Shown here in pieces: positions 40,301 to 55,300 of a stretch of DNA of 64,000 nt (within the stretch, counting starts at the first letter, position 1; each line of letters opens with the position of its first letter). The notes beneath the pieces were generated by a model. It saw nothing but the letters and a program-made list of their open reading frames with translations, was not told where the DNA came from and searched no databases. Origin of the DNA: Gonocerus acuteangulatus (taxonomy: Eukaryota > Arthropoda > Insecta > Hemiptera > Coreidae); NCBI GenBank assembly GCA_946811695.1, contig OX328125.1, positions 108,111,715 to 108,175,714 on the forward strand, in the 5' to 3' direction. The position numbers and the translations under genes were made by a program.

Positions 40301-43300
40301 CATTTGCACCGTATCCTCCGTAAATCCTGCTTAATTGAAGTACACACTGTATGGTTAGTACCGTGTAGTATATACTACATTATAAATAATATATATAATG
40401 TGGAATATATAGAAAAATATTCTGTACTTCCCTAATTTGTGGGCACCCAAAATCAAAATTATAGTTCAAGTTTTCTCCCTAAAAGCGTTAAACATGTCAC
40501 CTCAAAAGCGGTTTCAGTGAATAATCTGATTTTATCGCCGGGTTTGTTTATCGTAGAGAGCAGAGACGAAGTAAGTTCGTCGTCATGGACTAAATAAAAA
40601 AAATTACTGCGAGTGGTTTAGGGAAGTAAATACAAATTCAAGTTTTGATAAAAATTCATCTTATAAATAAATCAGCAGATCGAATACTTTAAATCAATAT
40701 TTTAGGTCGAAATTAAATGTGGAATGAGATAATAGATGCAGGAAATTGAAATCAGTTTCATTTTGATATAACTCGATATGTCGATGGTGGGATTTAAAAA
40801 AAAACCGTTTTTTTTCAATTGTAATTTTTTTAAAAACAACTGAAATGAGACTAATTTGTATATTTTTCTGGAGTAGTGGTTAAGATCAATAGATCGAGGG
40901 CGAGATTTAAAAAAAAAATTGTGTTTTTTTCTATTGTACTTTTTTTAAAAACAACTAAAATATGAATAATTTATATATTTTTCCGGTTAAACAGTTAAGA
41001 AAAGCTTTGAAATGATGACTCATTTATGAAAATTGGGAATTTATGAAAATAAGGAAGTTATGGCATACCGACAAAAAAGGCCATTGAGAAATAATATATA
41101 TGATTTATAGTACAATTTACCCTAGTAAATAATATCGTCGATACAAATGCAAAGTATCGAATGTGAAAAGACACATTGTTCATTTTCAGTCTATAGTGAT
41201 TGCCGTTGGAGTTATGGCAAACTCCCGAAAATTAAAGAAAGATAATTATCAATTACAGAAAAACGAACTAACAAATGTGCATAATGTCTAATTAAAATAA
41301 ATCATAAGATAAAATATACGAGAATATATAGTCATCTATAAGGTACCTAACCACATTTCACATTCGATAATATGCATTTGTATCAACGATATGGGAGAAA
41401 TAATTGATTGCTATTCTTACCTTGTGTGTATTAGAGAATTATTAAACCTACCGAGCATGATATTTGGATCCAGAGCCAGGCGGAGGAACTGGCCCATCAT
41501 CGAAGAGTGAAGCCACAGGTTCAGCAGCAGCCATTTCATCAAGAACCCTTCTCATGACAGATCTTACAGAGCGAGGTTCCGAGCCATGAGCCCAGTCGCG
41601 AGTCTCTACGGATTTCCGCAACATCTAAAATAAAACGAATACATTATATACATTTGTATAAATTATCCCATTCAATAGGGTCTCCTCGTGGTCTAGTGGT
41701 TAACGCCTTAATTTCTCATGCGGGAGATGGTGGGTTCGATTCCCACCAGCTGCAGGATTTTTCTCATCTCACGGCTCATTGGGAAAATTCCTCGTTGCAC
41801 CACGGATTTCGGGGCTAATGGCCCAGAAGTCGATCCACCATAAAAAAAGAAAAAAAAAAATTATCCCATTCAAAGAAAGATCAGAAATGTAAGATTGAGC
41901 TGTCGACTACACCAGTCTCACCTCCTTTCTCTCGTAATTTAAAATGTTTTACTAGAATCCTTTATTTCATTAAAAAAAAATAAAAGAAGGCCATCACGTA
42001 GGAGCTGCATAACTAAGCACATTTCTCAGATGATGGGTAGTGTACACTGCACTCCTGAATAATTTGCTTAATGTAACCTATAAATATAAATTGTGTAGAT
42101 CCTAAGTTGAAGACTAAGATGTTGTAAGTAGTTGGCAACAGCTTTATTCAGTCTTCATTATTTTATGCTTCCTTGCTTAATTTGAAGTATTTGTACCTTG
42201 AACTGCCCCAAAAAATTATTTCATTTGATTACGAACACCTGTGGGAGTAAAATAATCCCCCCCCCCAAAAAAAAATAATCGGTTAAGATTGTAAACATAT
42301 GAAATTTGAAACATGAAATTTGTTTTTTTCATTTTTCTTAAAATTACTTTTTTGTGACATTCATCGTTTTCCCTACTGACCCTTCAATTTAAATATAGAA
42401 AAGAGTAAAATATCCAATATATTCTTTACCTGTCCTATTATATTCCCTTGTACTTTAACATAGTGATCTCCGAGCTCCTGTGCGACGGACATCATCTCCT
42501 TACAGAGTCTCTCTTCTTCTCCTTCTTCTCGACCATCCACTAAATTAAGCTGACAATAAAATAGGATTATTAATTTTATTTTCTTCTAATAACTAAATAA
42601 GGATTTTAAAAAGTATATTAATAATTTATTTATTTAAATTTTAACGTCCATTTATTATTAACTACGAATTTTAGGACGGGTTATCTATAGGTTACCACCC
42701 TTTTCTAGCCAGGATAGAGGTGATGTCTTTTCTTTTTTCGAAAGAAAAGCCACCAACCCTAGTGGGAATAGAACCCACGACCTTTGGGTATTAATAAGTT
42801 TCACGTATATTAATAAGTTTCATTTATATAATTATAAGATTAAGTGTGTTATATTTGTAAGATCCCTGCAATAGATGGGCTATCCTAGGTGGACTATAAG
42901 GATAACAAAACATGTATATATAAACATATACATAAATATAAAATGAATAGTTCTTCTCTTTTACATTTCTAATGAGCAACTTTTTTAATTTTGTAATTAG
43001 TTTCCTTCCTGAGTTTTTTCTATGCGTGGAGCTATACTACTTAATATATATAGAAAACTGAACATTTTTGTCTAATGATCTTTTTGAATAATAAAAGCGT
43101 CTCCAAGTAAAAAGATAACTAATATAGCAGGAAAGAGATAGAGCGCGCCTAGTGGCAGAAGTCAGATCCCTGGAATCCACAAAATCATAACAAAACAGAG
43201 GCACTCCTAGCGGCCAACGTTTTAGAGGGTGAATTCTATTCAAACATTGTACAAAAGTAAACCCCCTCCCCTTCCGATTGACCAATTCATTCATTTTTAC

Positions 43301-45272
43301 AACACTTTTTTCTCATTAGATACACATGACATAAACCACGATTCATTCAAAAATTACGGCCGGGATGTACAAATAACTAAATAAACTACTTCGGGTCCGA
43401 GGGAAAACACCACTCCTGGTGGACCGATTTTGATGGTTAACGAACTCATTCAATCCTTTGCTAATAGAACGCTACATACCAAGTTTCGTGGTGAAAAATT
43501 TCACAAAGCAAGGAGCAGTCCTATTATTAAAATGCTTCTGAGTTACTTATCAAGATCACAGTCGACAATTTTGCAATTTTAGAGGCTAGAGTTGGATTTT
43601 ATCTTGACAATCTGCATTAGTAATAGACTTGCACTACTCATTTCATTAATTAATCCTTTTAATTATATTGTTTGAGAAGAGATCGTTGTGATGCGAAGGT
43701 AGAGTTTTTCAAGGTTCCATCGTCACAACCACATGAATTATTGAAGATGCAGTCTTGTGTATTGCACTAAGGATCCATTTCTCTATTTGTTTCTTTTTAA
43801 AGATTAACACGTTGCATGTGTATTTTTGTTTATTGTTTCTGTATTCTTTTTCTGTTGTTTTTATTTAAATATATTTTTGATTACTAGCTTTTTGGAAAAT
43901 TATATTTATTTTTTTATACATAACTATTTATAATTTATTCATTTGCAATCTTTATTTTATTTAATAACTGATGTTTCTGAATAAACCTCTATAATTGCCC
44001 ATGACCTTTATTGGGGCCAAGCAATACAAATAAATAACAATAAAGAGAATTATATTAATGATTATAAAAACTCACCAATTCATGAATGTATGTATTGGAA
44101 AACTCCAAGCAGATTTTTGCCAAGACTAGAAGAGCAGGAAGTGAGATTGTCTTTGAAGTAAAGGATCGTGCTAAAGTGAACATATTCTCCAAGAAACCTA
44201 CGAGAAGAATTTCTCTCAATGATCTTTCAATATTTTCCTCGAGCCTCTTCTCTTTTGTCAATGGCAATTGTCCTTCTCTGAAGTCCTACAAGAAAAGTAG
44301 TAATTTAATTAGATTAGACAATTGATTCTTGAAGTAACTAGGAGGAGTTGCTCACCAAAATTGTTTAAAACATTAAGTTATAATTGCGATGTTTCGAATA
44401 TTTTTAGGTTCATCTTCAGGCATCTACAATGTAAAATTTATTTAAATTTCAATGTCCTTTATAATTAACTCAGAATTTTAGGACAGTTACCACCCTTTTG
44501 TAGCCGGGAAAGGGCTGAGTGCTTATCACCAGCTCAGTGCTTACCCGCTATGAAATTCTACATCGACAACAGTAAAATAGGATATTTTTCATAAGAAGGA
44601 TAAAACAATTAAGGCTTATTACAAATATCATTTGGTAACACCTAAACCAAAGATTTTTATGATATAATTGGCATAAATAATGTTAAATGAGTAATTCTAA
44701 ATCTGCAATGGATATTTTTGTGCACATGTTTTGTGTAAAGGATGAATAACATTTGCAGTTAAACTTGTTTTGGTAATTTTTTTTGTGTTTTATTTACTTT
44801 TTTTTTCAGCAGATGGAGATTCGAGTCCCACCGGCAGCAGGGATTTTTCTCATTTCAGGGCCCATTGAGGAAATTCCCTGCTGCCGGTGGGACTCGAATC
44901 CCCATCTCCGGCATGAGTATCCAAGGAAATTTTCAAAATTATTCATTTTCATTCAAACCATGGTCTTTGAATATGCTTTGGAACCATGAAAAAGTACATT
45001 CTCCCTTCGGAAACAAAGAATTTTCAATTTTTTCATGTTTATAATTCTGTCTAACAAGGAGAGTGCACGACATGCCTCTCGCCGATTCAGACGAGAATTT
45101 CTTTATGTGTAGCGAGAAAATGTACTTCTAAAGCATTCACCTGAAAAAAAAAATTTCAAGAGGTTCCGATGAAAGTTTATCATAATGCTCTACTAGCTCG
45201 GTTGGTAGTGATTTACTTTTATAACTCTGAGATCTCGCCGTGTGTAAATATATTTCTTTCTTTTATTTTTGT

Positions 45273-45336
<64 letters not shown>

Positions 45337-48300
45337 AGCACATTTTATAATATTAATAAATAAATATTCATTTTTTTTAAATGATTGACATTTGATTTTT
45401 AACATTTTGTTCCATATATTAAAAGAAAATTTGAATGCTATAAATCCTTCATATATTCATAACTTGATAATTGTGAGTCTTGATAAAGACAAATGAGAAA
45501 TGCAAACACAGTAATACATTGAGTATTAAAGGCATATAAACAAAAAAAAAAGCCTTTGTGTTCATTAAAAGTTGAAAGAATGAAAGTAAAATTTTATATT
45601 TAAAGACGATATCTGCAGGTTCTGTGAGAACGCTCTTCTTAAGCATTCATCTGAAAGCAATACAAAGAATATTTATAACTTTTACTTTGTAATCAAGCAG
45701 AATGTGTTCTTCTTGTTTCGCTTCCTTTTAATCCGGTTCATAATAATCAGAATCATATTCTAATTCTATTTTCGTCAACTTCATATATAGTGTGTGTGTG
45801 TGTGTATTAATTCTGCGTCAGTAATTAATTTTTTCTGCAATTGTTTACACAGATTTGTGATACATATCTTTATTTGCCTTTATCGAGACTCACAACTATC
45901 AACTCTTGGACATATGATACATTTATAGCATTCGAATTTTCTTTTAGTATATGGAACAAAATGTTAATAATTAAATGTCATTCATTAAAAAACTTTAATA
46001 TTTATTTTAATTAATGTTATAAAATGTTTTTAAAATAAAATAAAAAAACAAATTATATAAAAATGAAAGAAAAAAAATATAGTTTCACACTGCGAAATTC
46101 GATCCAGAGATCTCGGAGTGTCAGAAGTACATTGCTGCCAACCGACCTACCAGGGCACTTCAATTAGGTCCAATCGGAACGTGTTAAAGAACACTAGGTA
46201 AATTTTTAATATTTTTTTTTTCAGGCGAATGCTTGAGAAGTGCATTTTCTCGCTTTAGAGCCTTTTCTAGTTAAGAAACTAGGCTTTTCTTTTTTCCAAA
46301 GAAAAGCCACCACCCCTTATTGGGAATCCGGACCCTTGGCACAGAGTGTTAAGTGCTCACAGCCTCTGGGCCTCCATAAATTTGTTTTAATTATTTCTAT
46401 TCACAATTTTATTGAATAGAAATAATTAAAACAAAGCAATCAAGAAGAAGATGAATAATTTAAAAAATTTTTTTTTCTTCAGACATCTATACGTACGGAC
46501 AATTCTTTAACATGCTGTTTAACTGCTTTGATGGTCTGCTCAATAAGGGTTTTGAGTAATTCCGGAGCTTGATTCGGTTGATGAGCTAGAGATTGTCGAG
46601 CGTCTCTCAAGCTGTCTGCTAAGTTTTCGTTCAACTCCTCTTTCCTTCGAGTGCATTCTATCTTCCCACATTCGATTGCTATATCCACTACCCTCCTAAA
46701 AATGAAAGGAATAACTTTCAAAACACACAAATTATCAACATATATAAATAAGAAAAGAGATTAAAAAAAAAAAAGGAAACACTTTCTGTGTAAAATCGTA
46801 AGAAAATAAAGATATTGTAGTTGTTAACGAATTATAAAGGCGATCTAAAGCTCTAACAAGAACAGCAGTGCTCTTTTCTTGCACTGATCTTCTTCTAATG
46901 CAGTTCAAAAGACTGTTCATTCTTCCACTGATCCACTCGTCCAATTCTGTCTGCAAGCTTAGTTCCCTGGAAACAAGTACAATACATTATGTATAAACTC
47001 TTTTTCATAAACGAATAAAAAGGAAAAAGGAACAATTACACTAACCAAGGTTTATTTACCGTAAGGAACATCTCCTTATAAGAAGTAACAAAGAGACAAA
47101 GATCGCAGAGGAAGCCACTGTTCCCTAAATCCACTAGTTCAATAAGGTCCTAAATAATAAATCGAAATGTATGTATGTATGTATATATATATATATGTAT
47201 ATATATACTCGAAGAAAGTGGCAGGAGTTGCTCCCCAAAAATTGTTAAAATTATTAAGATGCTAACCTAAATGTATTAAGGTTCGAAACATTGCAATTAT
47301 AACTTAACATTTTAAACAATTTTGGGGAACAACTCCTGCTAGTTACTTCAAGTTAAAAATATATTTCACTTAATCTGGCAAAGATTGTTATAGGAGTACT
47401 AAGAATAAAACAGCAGATTTTCAAAGAGCGCTTTGTTTAGCAACTCCTAAAACCCTGGTGGAGACGTATTTCCTTTAGTATGTAGAAAGAAATTCCCCTC
47501 CATGGGACTACCATAGGGAGAATATTAAAAAATATTTTAGAAAATTCTGCCATGAACATTGATAGAATACCTGATTTTGATCTGCATTTTCTAGACACTC
47601 CAAATGGCCTTCGAGCCTTGACGAGGCGTGATCGAGAAATTTCTTGTAAAGAGATTCAGCTGGTTCATCAAGCATGAGCAACATTTCGACACTTTCTGCC
47701 ACTTCTTTTGCGGACGCCTGAAAAATAAAAAAAATACGTAGTAAATGTAAATTAGTTCTATAAAACTACTGAATCGCCTTGAGCTTGCGTCCCTCAGCTG
47801 AGGTTGGGCAATGACAGCTTTAGCCATCATTCAAGAAAGTGCTACCAACAATTTTTGTTTTGTTTTAGTAACTTATGTAGTTAGAAACAGGGCCCCCTGG
47901 GTCACTTATAGCAGTCCTGTATCCTTGACAACCCCTCTGATCTTCCGAGGTGTAAGCTCAGAATCTCTCCCTGGGTTTTTCGCACTTCCAAACTGCATGA
48001 AGTGCCTTATTGCAAGTACTGTACAATCACAAATTCCTCCTCTATCCCACACATCCTACATAGGGAGGTTGTAACCACGCCCATGTTATATAGGTGTTTG
48101 TTAATCTTTGCAGGACCTGTGTAAAGAGCAACAGTCTCCCTCAGAGCCTTTCTATGTAAGAAAAGTCCGACTCGCAGGAACTGCAGCATCTTAGCGCGGT
48201 TCCGTTCATGTCCCTAGTGCCATTTGATAAGCTTAGAAAAGAAATAAACTTATTTTTTTTTATTTATCTCGTGAAAATTGTCAAAATCCTCTCGAATATC

Positions 48301-49693
48301 TCGAATAAAAGTGATATTAAGGCGTCAGGGACACCGACAGTAACTAACTTTTACACAGATGCGGAAATTACACAATCCGGCTCTCATTCTAAAGCAAAGC
48401 TCTATAAATCAATACAAAATATGCCTAATAAAGCCTTTCTAGAGGGTACAGAAGCATGGGCATATATGAGGGGGGCTGCAGCCCCGTCCCGAAATTTTGA
48501 ATTAATGATGAAAACTTCTCGTAAAACCCTTAAAAATAAATTAAATAAGATCACTTAGTTCATAAAACATATTTTATTTTACGTGTAATAGCGTTTTAGT
48601 TGCCTAAAACTATTCCAAGCTCTAAATATTTAGTATTCCATACCCTGGAAATGGTCTCAGCCCCCCCCCCCCCAAAATTGTTTTTATATACGTCCATGTA
48701 CAGAACCTTTTTTGTAGAGCATTTAGTAAGCTTTCGAATGGTAATCTTCCGCTTCACAAGATTGTCAACGGTTTTCGAGATACTAACGAAAGTATACAAA
48801 GTTACCAAAACTTTTTTTGTCTGTTAATAAAATATTTCATTCTAACTCTTCCTTTACCCTAAACGTAACAAAAATTTCAACATATTAGTTTTGATGAAAT
48901 TCGAACACGCAGAAAATGTTTCAACTGTATCCCATAATTCTAAGTACCAAAATCAAAGACAAACAACCCTCCCTAGGAAGGACGCGAGGCAGTTGAAAAG
49001 CTAAATCTTGGAAATCCATATCTCTAACATTAAATTGATTTCTTATTTTTCTTAAACTGTTTTATTTTCAAATACATTATCCAACTCTAAGCAATTAAAA
49101 AATAACAAGGAATAAAAATATAAAATTTTAGGCACTTTCAACACTTGTTCACACTGAGTAAAACAATATAAACAGATCTAAGGTGTTACACGGTAGCTGG
49201 TGAAAGAATGAATGAGGTCTCGTATTGCAATTCTCTGTATGCAGGGTCTACTTCCAGGTAACTTTTACCTTTTTCCAGGTAACCTTTTACTGCCCTTTAC
49301 TGTTACTCAGAAAGCTCTTTGTGTTTACAAACAAAGGACTCCATATAGACCACCCGTATTAACCCAAAAGTGATTATGTCAAGCTTGATAAACTTCCTGA
49401 ATTAAATTAAGGAATTTAAGAGTGCTTAAAATAGGTTCTTGATCTAGTCAAAAAATTCAAGGAGAATTACACCACGAACAGAAAAATTTCGGCCAAACAG
49501 AAGGAAAATAACAATAACAAGGATAGGGGGGTCTCCCGTGGTCTAGTGGCTAGCGCGCTAGATTCATAAGCGGGAGATGGTGGGTTCGATCCCCACCGGC
49601 GCCAGAAATTTTCTCATCTCAGGGCTCGCTGAGAAAATTCCTGGCTGCACCCTGGACGTCGGCGCTAATGACCAAGATTTATGTCGATGCGCC

Positions 49694-49728
<35 letters not shown>

Positions 49729-52263
49729 AAGGATAGTTAAACTTCGTTTTCAAAGATTGTTAGTTGTAACACAAAAACGGTCACTCATGATTCTAATAAA
49801 TTAACTGTGAAGGGTGATTACACAAATATTCCTATACTTTTACTGCCCTTTACCGTTACTCAGAAAGCTCTTTGTTTTTACAAACAAAGGACTCGGTATA
49901 GACCACCCGTATTAACCCAAAAGTGATTATGTCAAGCTTGATAAACTTCCTGAATTAAATTAAGGAATTTAAGAGTGCTTAAAATAGGTTCTTGATCTAG
50001 TCAAAAAATTCAAGGAGAATTACACCACGAACAGAAAATTTCGGCCAAACAGAAGGAAAATAACAATAACAAGGATAGTTAAACTTCGTTTTCAAAGATT
50101 GTTAGTTGTAACACAAAAACGGTCACTCATGATTCTAATAAATTAACTGTGAAGGGTGATTACACAAATATTCCTATACTTTTACTGCCCTTTACCGTTA
50201 CTCAGAAAGCTCTTTGTGTTTACAAACAAAGGACTCGGTATAGACCACCCGTATTAACCCAAAAGTGATTATGTCAAGCTTGATAAACTTCCTGAATTAA
50301 ATTAAGGAATTTAAGAGTACTTAAAATAGGTTCTTGATCTAGTCAAAAAATTCAAGGAGAATTACACCACGAATAGAAAATTTCGGCCAAACAGAAGGAA
50401 AATAACAATAACAAGGATAGTTAAACTTCGTTTTCAAAGATTGTTAGTTGTAACACAAAAACGGTCACTCATGATTCTAATAAATTAACTGTGAAGGGTG
50501 ATTACACAAATATTCCTGTTGAGCCTTTAAAGCTTCAACTCAAAAAACATATTAACCCACAGGTAATATCTAGATATTCGTAAAGCATCTTCGAATTCTA
50601 ACAAACAAAATATTGCTTCTAATTATACGTATCCTGTTTACTGACAAATACATTTGACTACTATAAGAAATTACAAAAATGACGAGCAGTGAAAAAAAAA
50701 AAACTGCGGGAAACACACAAATAGATCCGTTTAAATAAACGAAACTAACTAACTAAGTTTTAAGCACTTATTTCTCCTAATGTGACGACCCCATCAAACA
50801 TTTCTTCAAAACATTTTTCCACGATTTCCTAACCCTTTTTGAGATATTAATGAAAATATACGAAGAGGGCCTAATAGATATTCATACGGGATCTGAGAAT
50901 CCCAAGATTCCGCAAAAATAAAATATTCTAATTATACGTATCCTGTTTTTTCTTCTTTTTTTTTTTTTTTCTTTTTTTTTTACGGCGCATCTACTTCTAG
51001 GTCATTAGCGCCCGTATCCTGTGTTATTGGCAAATACATTTGACTACTATAAGCAATAGCAAACAATAGGGAATATGCCAAAGAACTCGGATTAGGAGCC
51101 TCGACAGTTTCAAGACATTTTAAGGAAATCGGCAAATCCAAAACTGACATTTCATACGGTACAGCCTGATATATTTCTAACAATGAATTGTTTTTCTTAT
51201 TTTAATTAATCTGTTTTATTGTCAAATACATTATCCAACTATAAGAAATGAAAAAATAGGAATAAAAACAGACCAAAAGAACCGTATGAAATAAACGAAA
51301 TCAATTACTTCAAAGTTTAAGCACTTATTTCATCCGATTGACATCGCTTATTCAAAACTTTCCTCAAAACCTTTTTTTGTAGACCATTTAGTAAGCTTTC
51401 GAATGGTAACCTTTCGCTTCACAAGATTTTCAATCGTTTTCAAGATATTAATGGAAGTATACGAAGTTCCCAAAAGTTTCATTATTTCTAGCAACAGAAA
51501 ATTGGTCTCAGTTTTCCTATCCTGTTTTACATACAAATACATTTTCCCAACATAAGAAATTACAAAAATAAAAAGCAATAAAAAACCAAGGGAAAGAGAC
51601 AAAAATTACAAAAAGAACGACAAAAACCCGTTCATAAGAAAAAAACAGACGTATTTGAAGATTTAAGCACTTATTTCTCCGATTGACATAACCTAATCAA
51701 AAATAGTTTTAGAATCTTTTTTGTAGAAAATTTAGTAAGCTTTCAAATAGTTTCTATCTACTTACCACGATTTCCCAACCGTGTTCGAGATATTAATGAA
51801 AGTATACAAAGTTCCCAAAACTTTTCATGTCTGTTAATAAAATATTTTATTCTAACCCTTCCTTAACTCCAAACGTAACAAAACTTTCAACATATTAGTT
51901 TTAATGAAAGAAGAACATGCAAATAATGTTTCAACTGAATCCCGTGATTCTAAGTACCCAAACCAAAAACGGTATTCAAAAACTATTTTTCCAATTTTCT
52001 CGAAAACGGTTAAAGCTATCGCCTTGAAAATGGTTTCATTCGTTTTCCTAGCCCAAGAAGCATATAAAAAGAGTCCTTACAAGCTTATGAACTCAAAAAC
52101 GTAAGCGTTACGATTTTTTTTGCGCGAATTTCGCCCCAAACGCCATCTTCCAGTGGGCGGATTTTGCTGGTTAACGAACTTGACCTTTCAAATTGGACGA
52201 CAGATTTTTGTACCAAATTTCATCAAAATCGGACCATCAGGGAAGCCAGAAATGAGCGAACAG

Positions 52264-52324
<61 letters not shown>

Positions 52325-55300
52325 TATACATATATATATATATATACAAATTTGAACCACCATTATTTTCGGTCTCTAGGGGTTCTGAAACGCGAAATTT
52401 TCTTGTCGGCACTTCCGGATTGTTTCATTGTATCAACCTTATAAGCGGGGTTCCTCCCTATGGGGGAGGGAGGAACCGCGCTAAAACAAAATTGTCTCTT
52501 CATTTCCTGTCTATCTATGGAAATGTTTTGAGTGTCTTTGCGTTTGGAATCTTTGCCAAATGGCTAGGTGTTCTGTCCTCGCCCAGTCACCAATAATTCC
52601 TTTGGCTAGGTTTAGAGATAACCCACAGGCTGGTACTGGTACAGGGGGAGGGGGTAGGCCCCCTGTCTTGCCAGTTTACCAGCTTCATCATTTCTGAGTA
52701 TACCTGAGTGACCTAGCACCCAGTGTAACTTAACCCGGTTGTTGACAGCTAAAAGATTTAGCATGTTCTTGCATTCATCCACAATCTTGGCCTAATGCAG
52801 GTGCCCTAGATAGCTGATATTTTAGTAACGTACTTTTGGGGCGATTCTTATCTGAAATGTATACGCTGAAGGATTAAAATACATTAAACTGATGATTTTA
52901 TGATCCGAAAACATGACTAAACATTTAGATTAATTAATTTAACACAAAAAAAAACTTAATTCAGGGAGTCTACTACTTTTGTAATAGCCAATTCCATGAC
53001 TCTTTCATGAATTGGAATGCAAATTTTATGCCCACTAAAAAGAAAGTAATTTCATTTAAAAGGAAAACCTTTCAAGCCTTAACTTTTAGCTTAAAATTAT
53101 TTTTAACCTAACACGAACCATGATATCTATAAAATTAGAATTTTTAAAATACACATTTAAACTAATATGAAGTATAATAAAAATAACTTACAGTTTTGCT
53201 TTCAAACTGTGAATGGAGTTTATCTTTGAGTAATTGAACTATTTGGAAGCAATCCGACTGTATACCTTTGAATGATTCAAGATGTGCATAATGATTGAGG
53301 ACTTGTTGAGTGTGAACGTAATCCTCGACTGCCTGAAAGCAAATACTGCTATTAAAAGACAGCCATTATACATTTATTAGAACAAGAATATTTTCAACTT
53401 ATACATAGAATAGTCTGTCTTTAAGTCTAATCTAATATCTTCTAAATTAAATCTTAGTAAAGATTCGAACTGTTTTAAGCAAGCAATCCTCAACTTGCAG
53501 AAAGTAGGAGTATCGCTGAAGTTATAAAGGTTTTTACAAAGAATTTAATAATGTTTATTTTATTTCCTCAGCAAGCCTGTAAGATCAGAGAGGAGCAGAT
53601 GTTGTAAAGATATCTGATTCCTGACCATTTGGCACACGAGGGTGATAGTATGGTCAGTACTCTGCACTGGCCGCCTGATTCACCCTTTGGTGAGTACTCA
53701 CTAAAGGCTAGGTGGGCCTAAACACTATTACAGAAAATCAATCATTGCTTGTCCGAGTCTCGAACTCAGGTACTCGAGGGAGATAGTGAGGTCAGTATTC
53801 TGAACAGGCCGCCTGATTCACCCCTTGGAGCACACCCATTAAAGGGTATATCCTGTTCAGATAGACGGAAAAGTTCAATTCCGCATGCACGAATTTTGAG
53901 GAAAATATTCCCGATGGTTCCACCATTTGCAAACTCCCATTTCAAGATACAGCAATGAAACATTATAAAAACTGATTATGTCTTGTTTAAGACTACGGAA
54001 GGTTTTGAGAGGTCAGACAAAGGAAATAGTGTCTAATATTTATCATTACTTAGCCAAAGCTAAGACTAAAACCGTTTTAAATCTCCTACTGATAAGGTTA
54101 TAACAGAGAGAATGATTACCGCCAATTTCTTGCACGGGGAATATAGGCTACGCCCTTTTCCCTTCAACTAAACCATCAATTTTTTTTTAATTTTGATTTC
54201 CGGGGCCATATCTTGGTATTCTAATCCTTACAATGAATTAGGTATTATCCTCATCCACAAGATAACTGGCTATAAATAAAGAAGATGTTTTGTTTTGTAT
54301 TACTTAAAACTAACTTATAAAATGCCTCAAATCCATACCTGTTGGTGATTCCCTTCTTCCATAAGAGACTTGAGCTTGTTAGGCAATTTAAAAAGGAATT
54401 GTAATCTTTTCAAAAGGGAATGGATTCCAGAGAGTTTAGATATCTGTTGTCTAGTGTCCTAGAAAATAGAAAATAAATTGTCTTATTCCGCTTCTAAAAC
54501 TAAACAATTACTAAAATAAATGAACTCACCAATAGTGTATGAGAAATTTGATCAGAGAATAAAGTTATGGAATCCATATTTTTCCCAAGAAGGTCCATTT
54601 CAGTTTCCATTTGTTTAAAATCACTTTTCATCTAAAATATAAGAAAGGGAAAATTCATGCAAATAAAAAATAATCCACAAGGGAATCTTTATAAGATCAA
54701 ATTATAAATTCAATTTTATTATGATAATATTTAATTTAGAGGTAAACCATTAATACATATCGTGCTTAGGCATGCCAAAAAATATATTACTTTTGGTTTC
54801 TTCCAACCTTTTTTTACCTGAATATTATTATACATTAATATATAATAACAACTTTCATAAACAAATTAAGTTTATATATGAGGAGGTGAGGTGCAAAACT
54901 CGTTCGTTCCACAGGAACACGTTTTTCAGGAAAATAAAAAAACTCAAAACCACGTCTTGTAAAATGAAATGGCCAGATACATTTTTTTTTTTTTTTTTTT
55001 TGCCTTGGAAAGGTACAGCTTTATGTTATATTTCAACATACCGCACTAGTATTTTTAAAGTGACACAACTCAAAATAAAACTCAACTGAAAATATGTCAC
55101 TCTTGCCTAAGTAGGGGGCATAGCATTAAGACAGAAAGGGTGAAACAAGTGTGTTCGGGTGTACAACCTCTGAAAAACACCAATTTTTGAGTTGTTTAAC
55201 TTTAGAAATACTAGTATGATACGTTGAACTAGCATTAAAATATCTTTTAGAATCCACTGCCATCTCAAATTAAAGAAAGTCCGTCATGCAGGAGCTGCAT

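Noticed and set aside
48208..48558. 116-residue plus-strand frame
   Set aside because: No similarity, low complexity start, lies in a VPS51 intron among repeats.
49530..49600. A functional tRNA gene in the SINE A head
   Set aside because: A and B boxes are present but the acceptor and anticodon stems do not fold properly, and it is joined to a SINE body with A tail and TSD.
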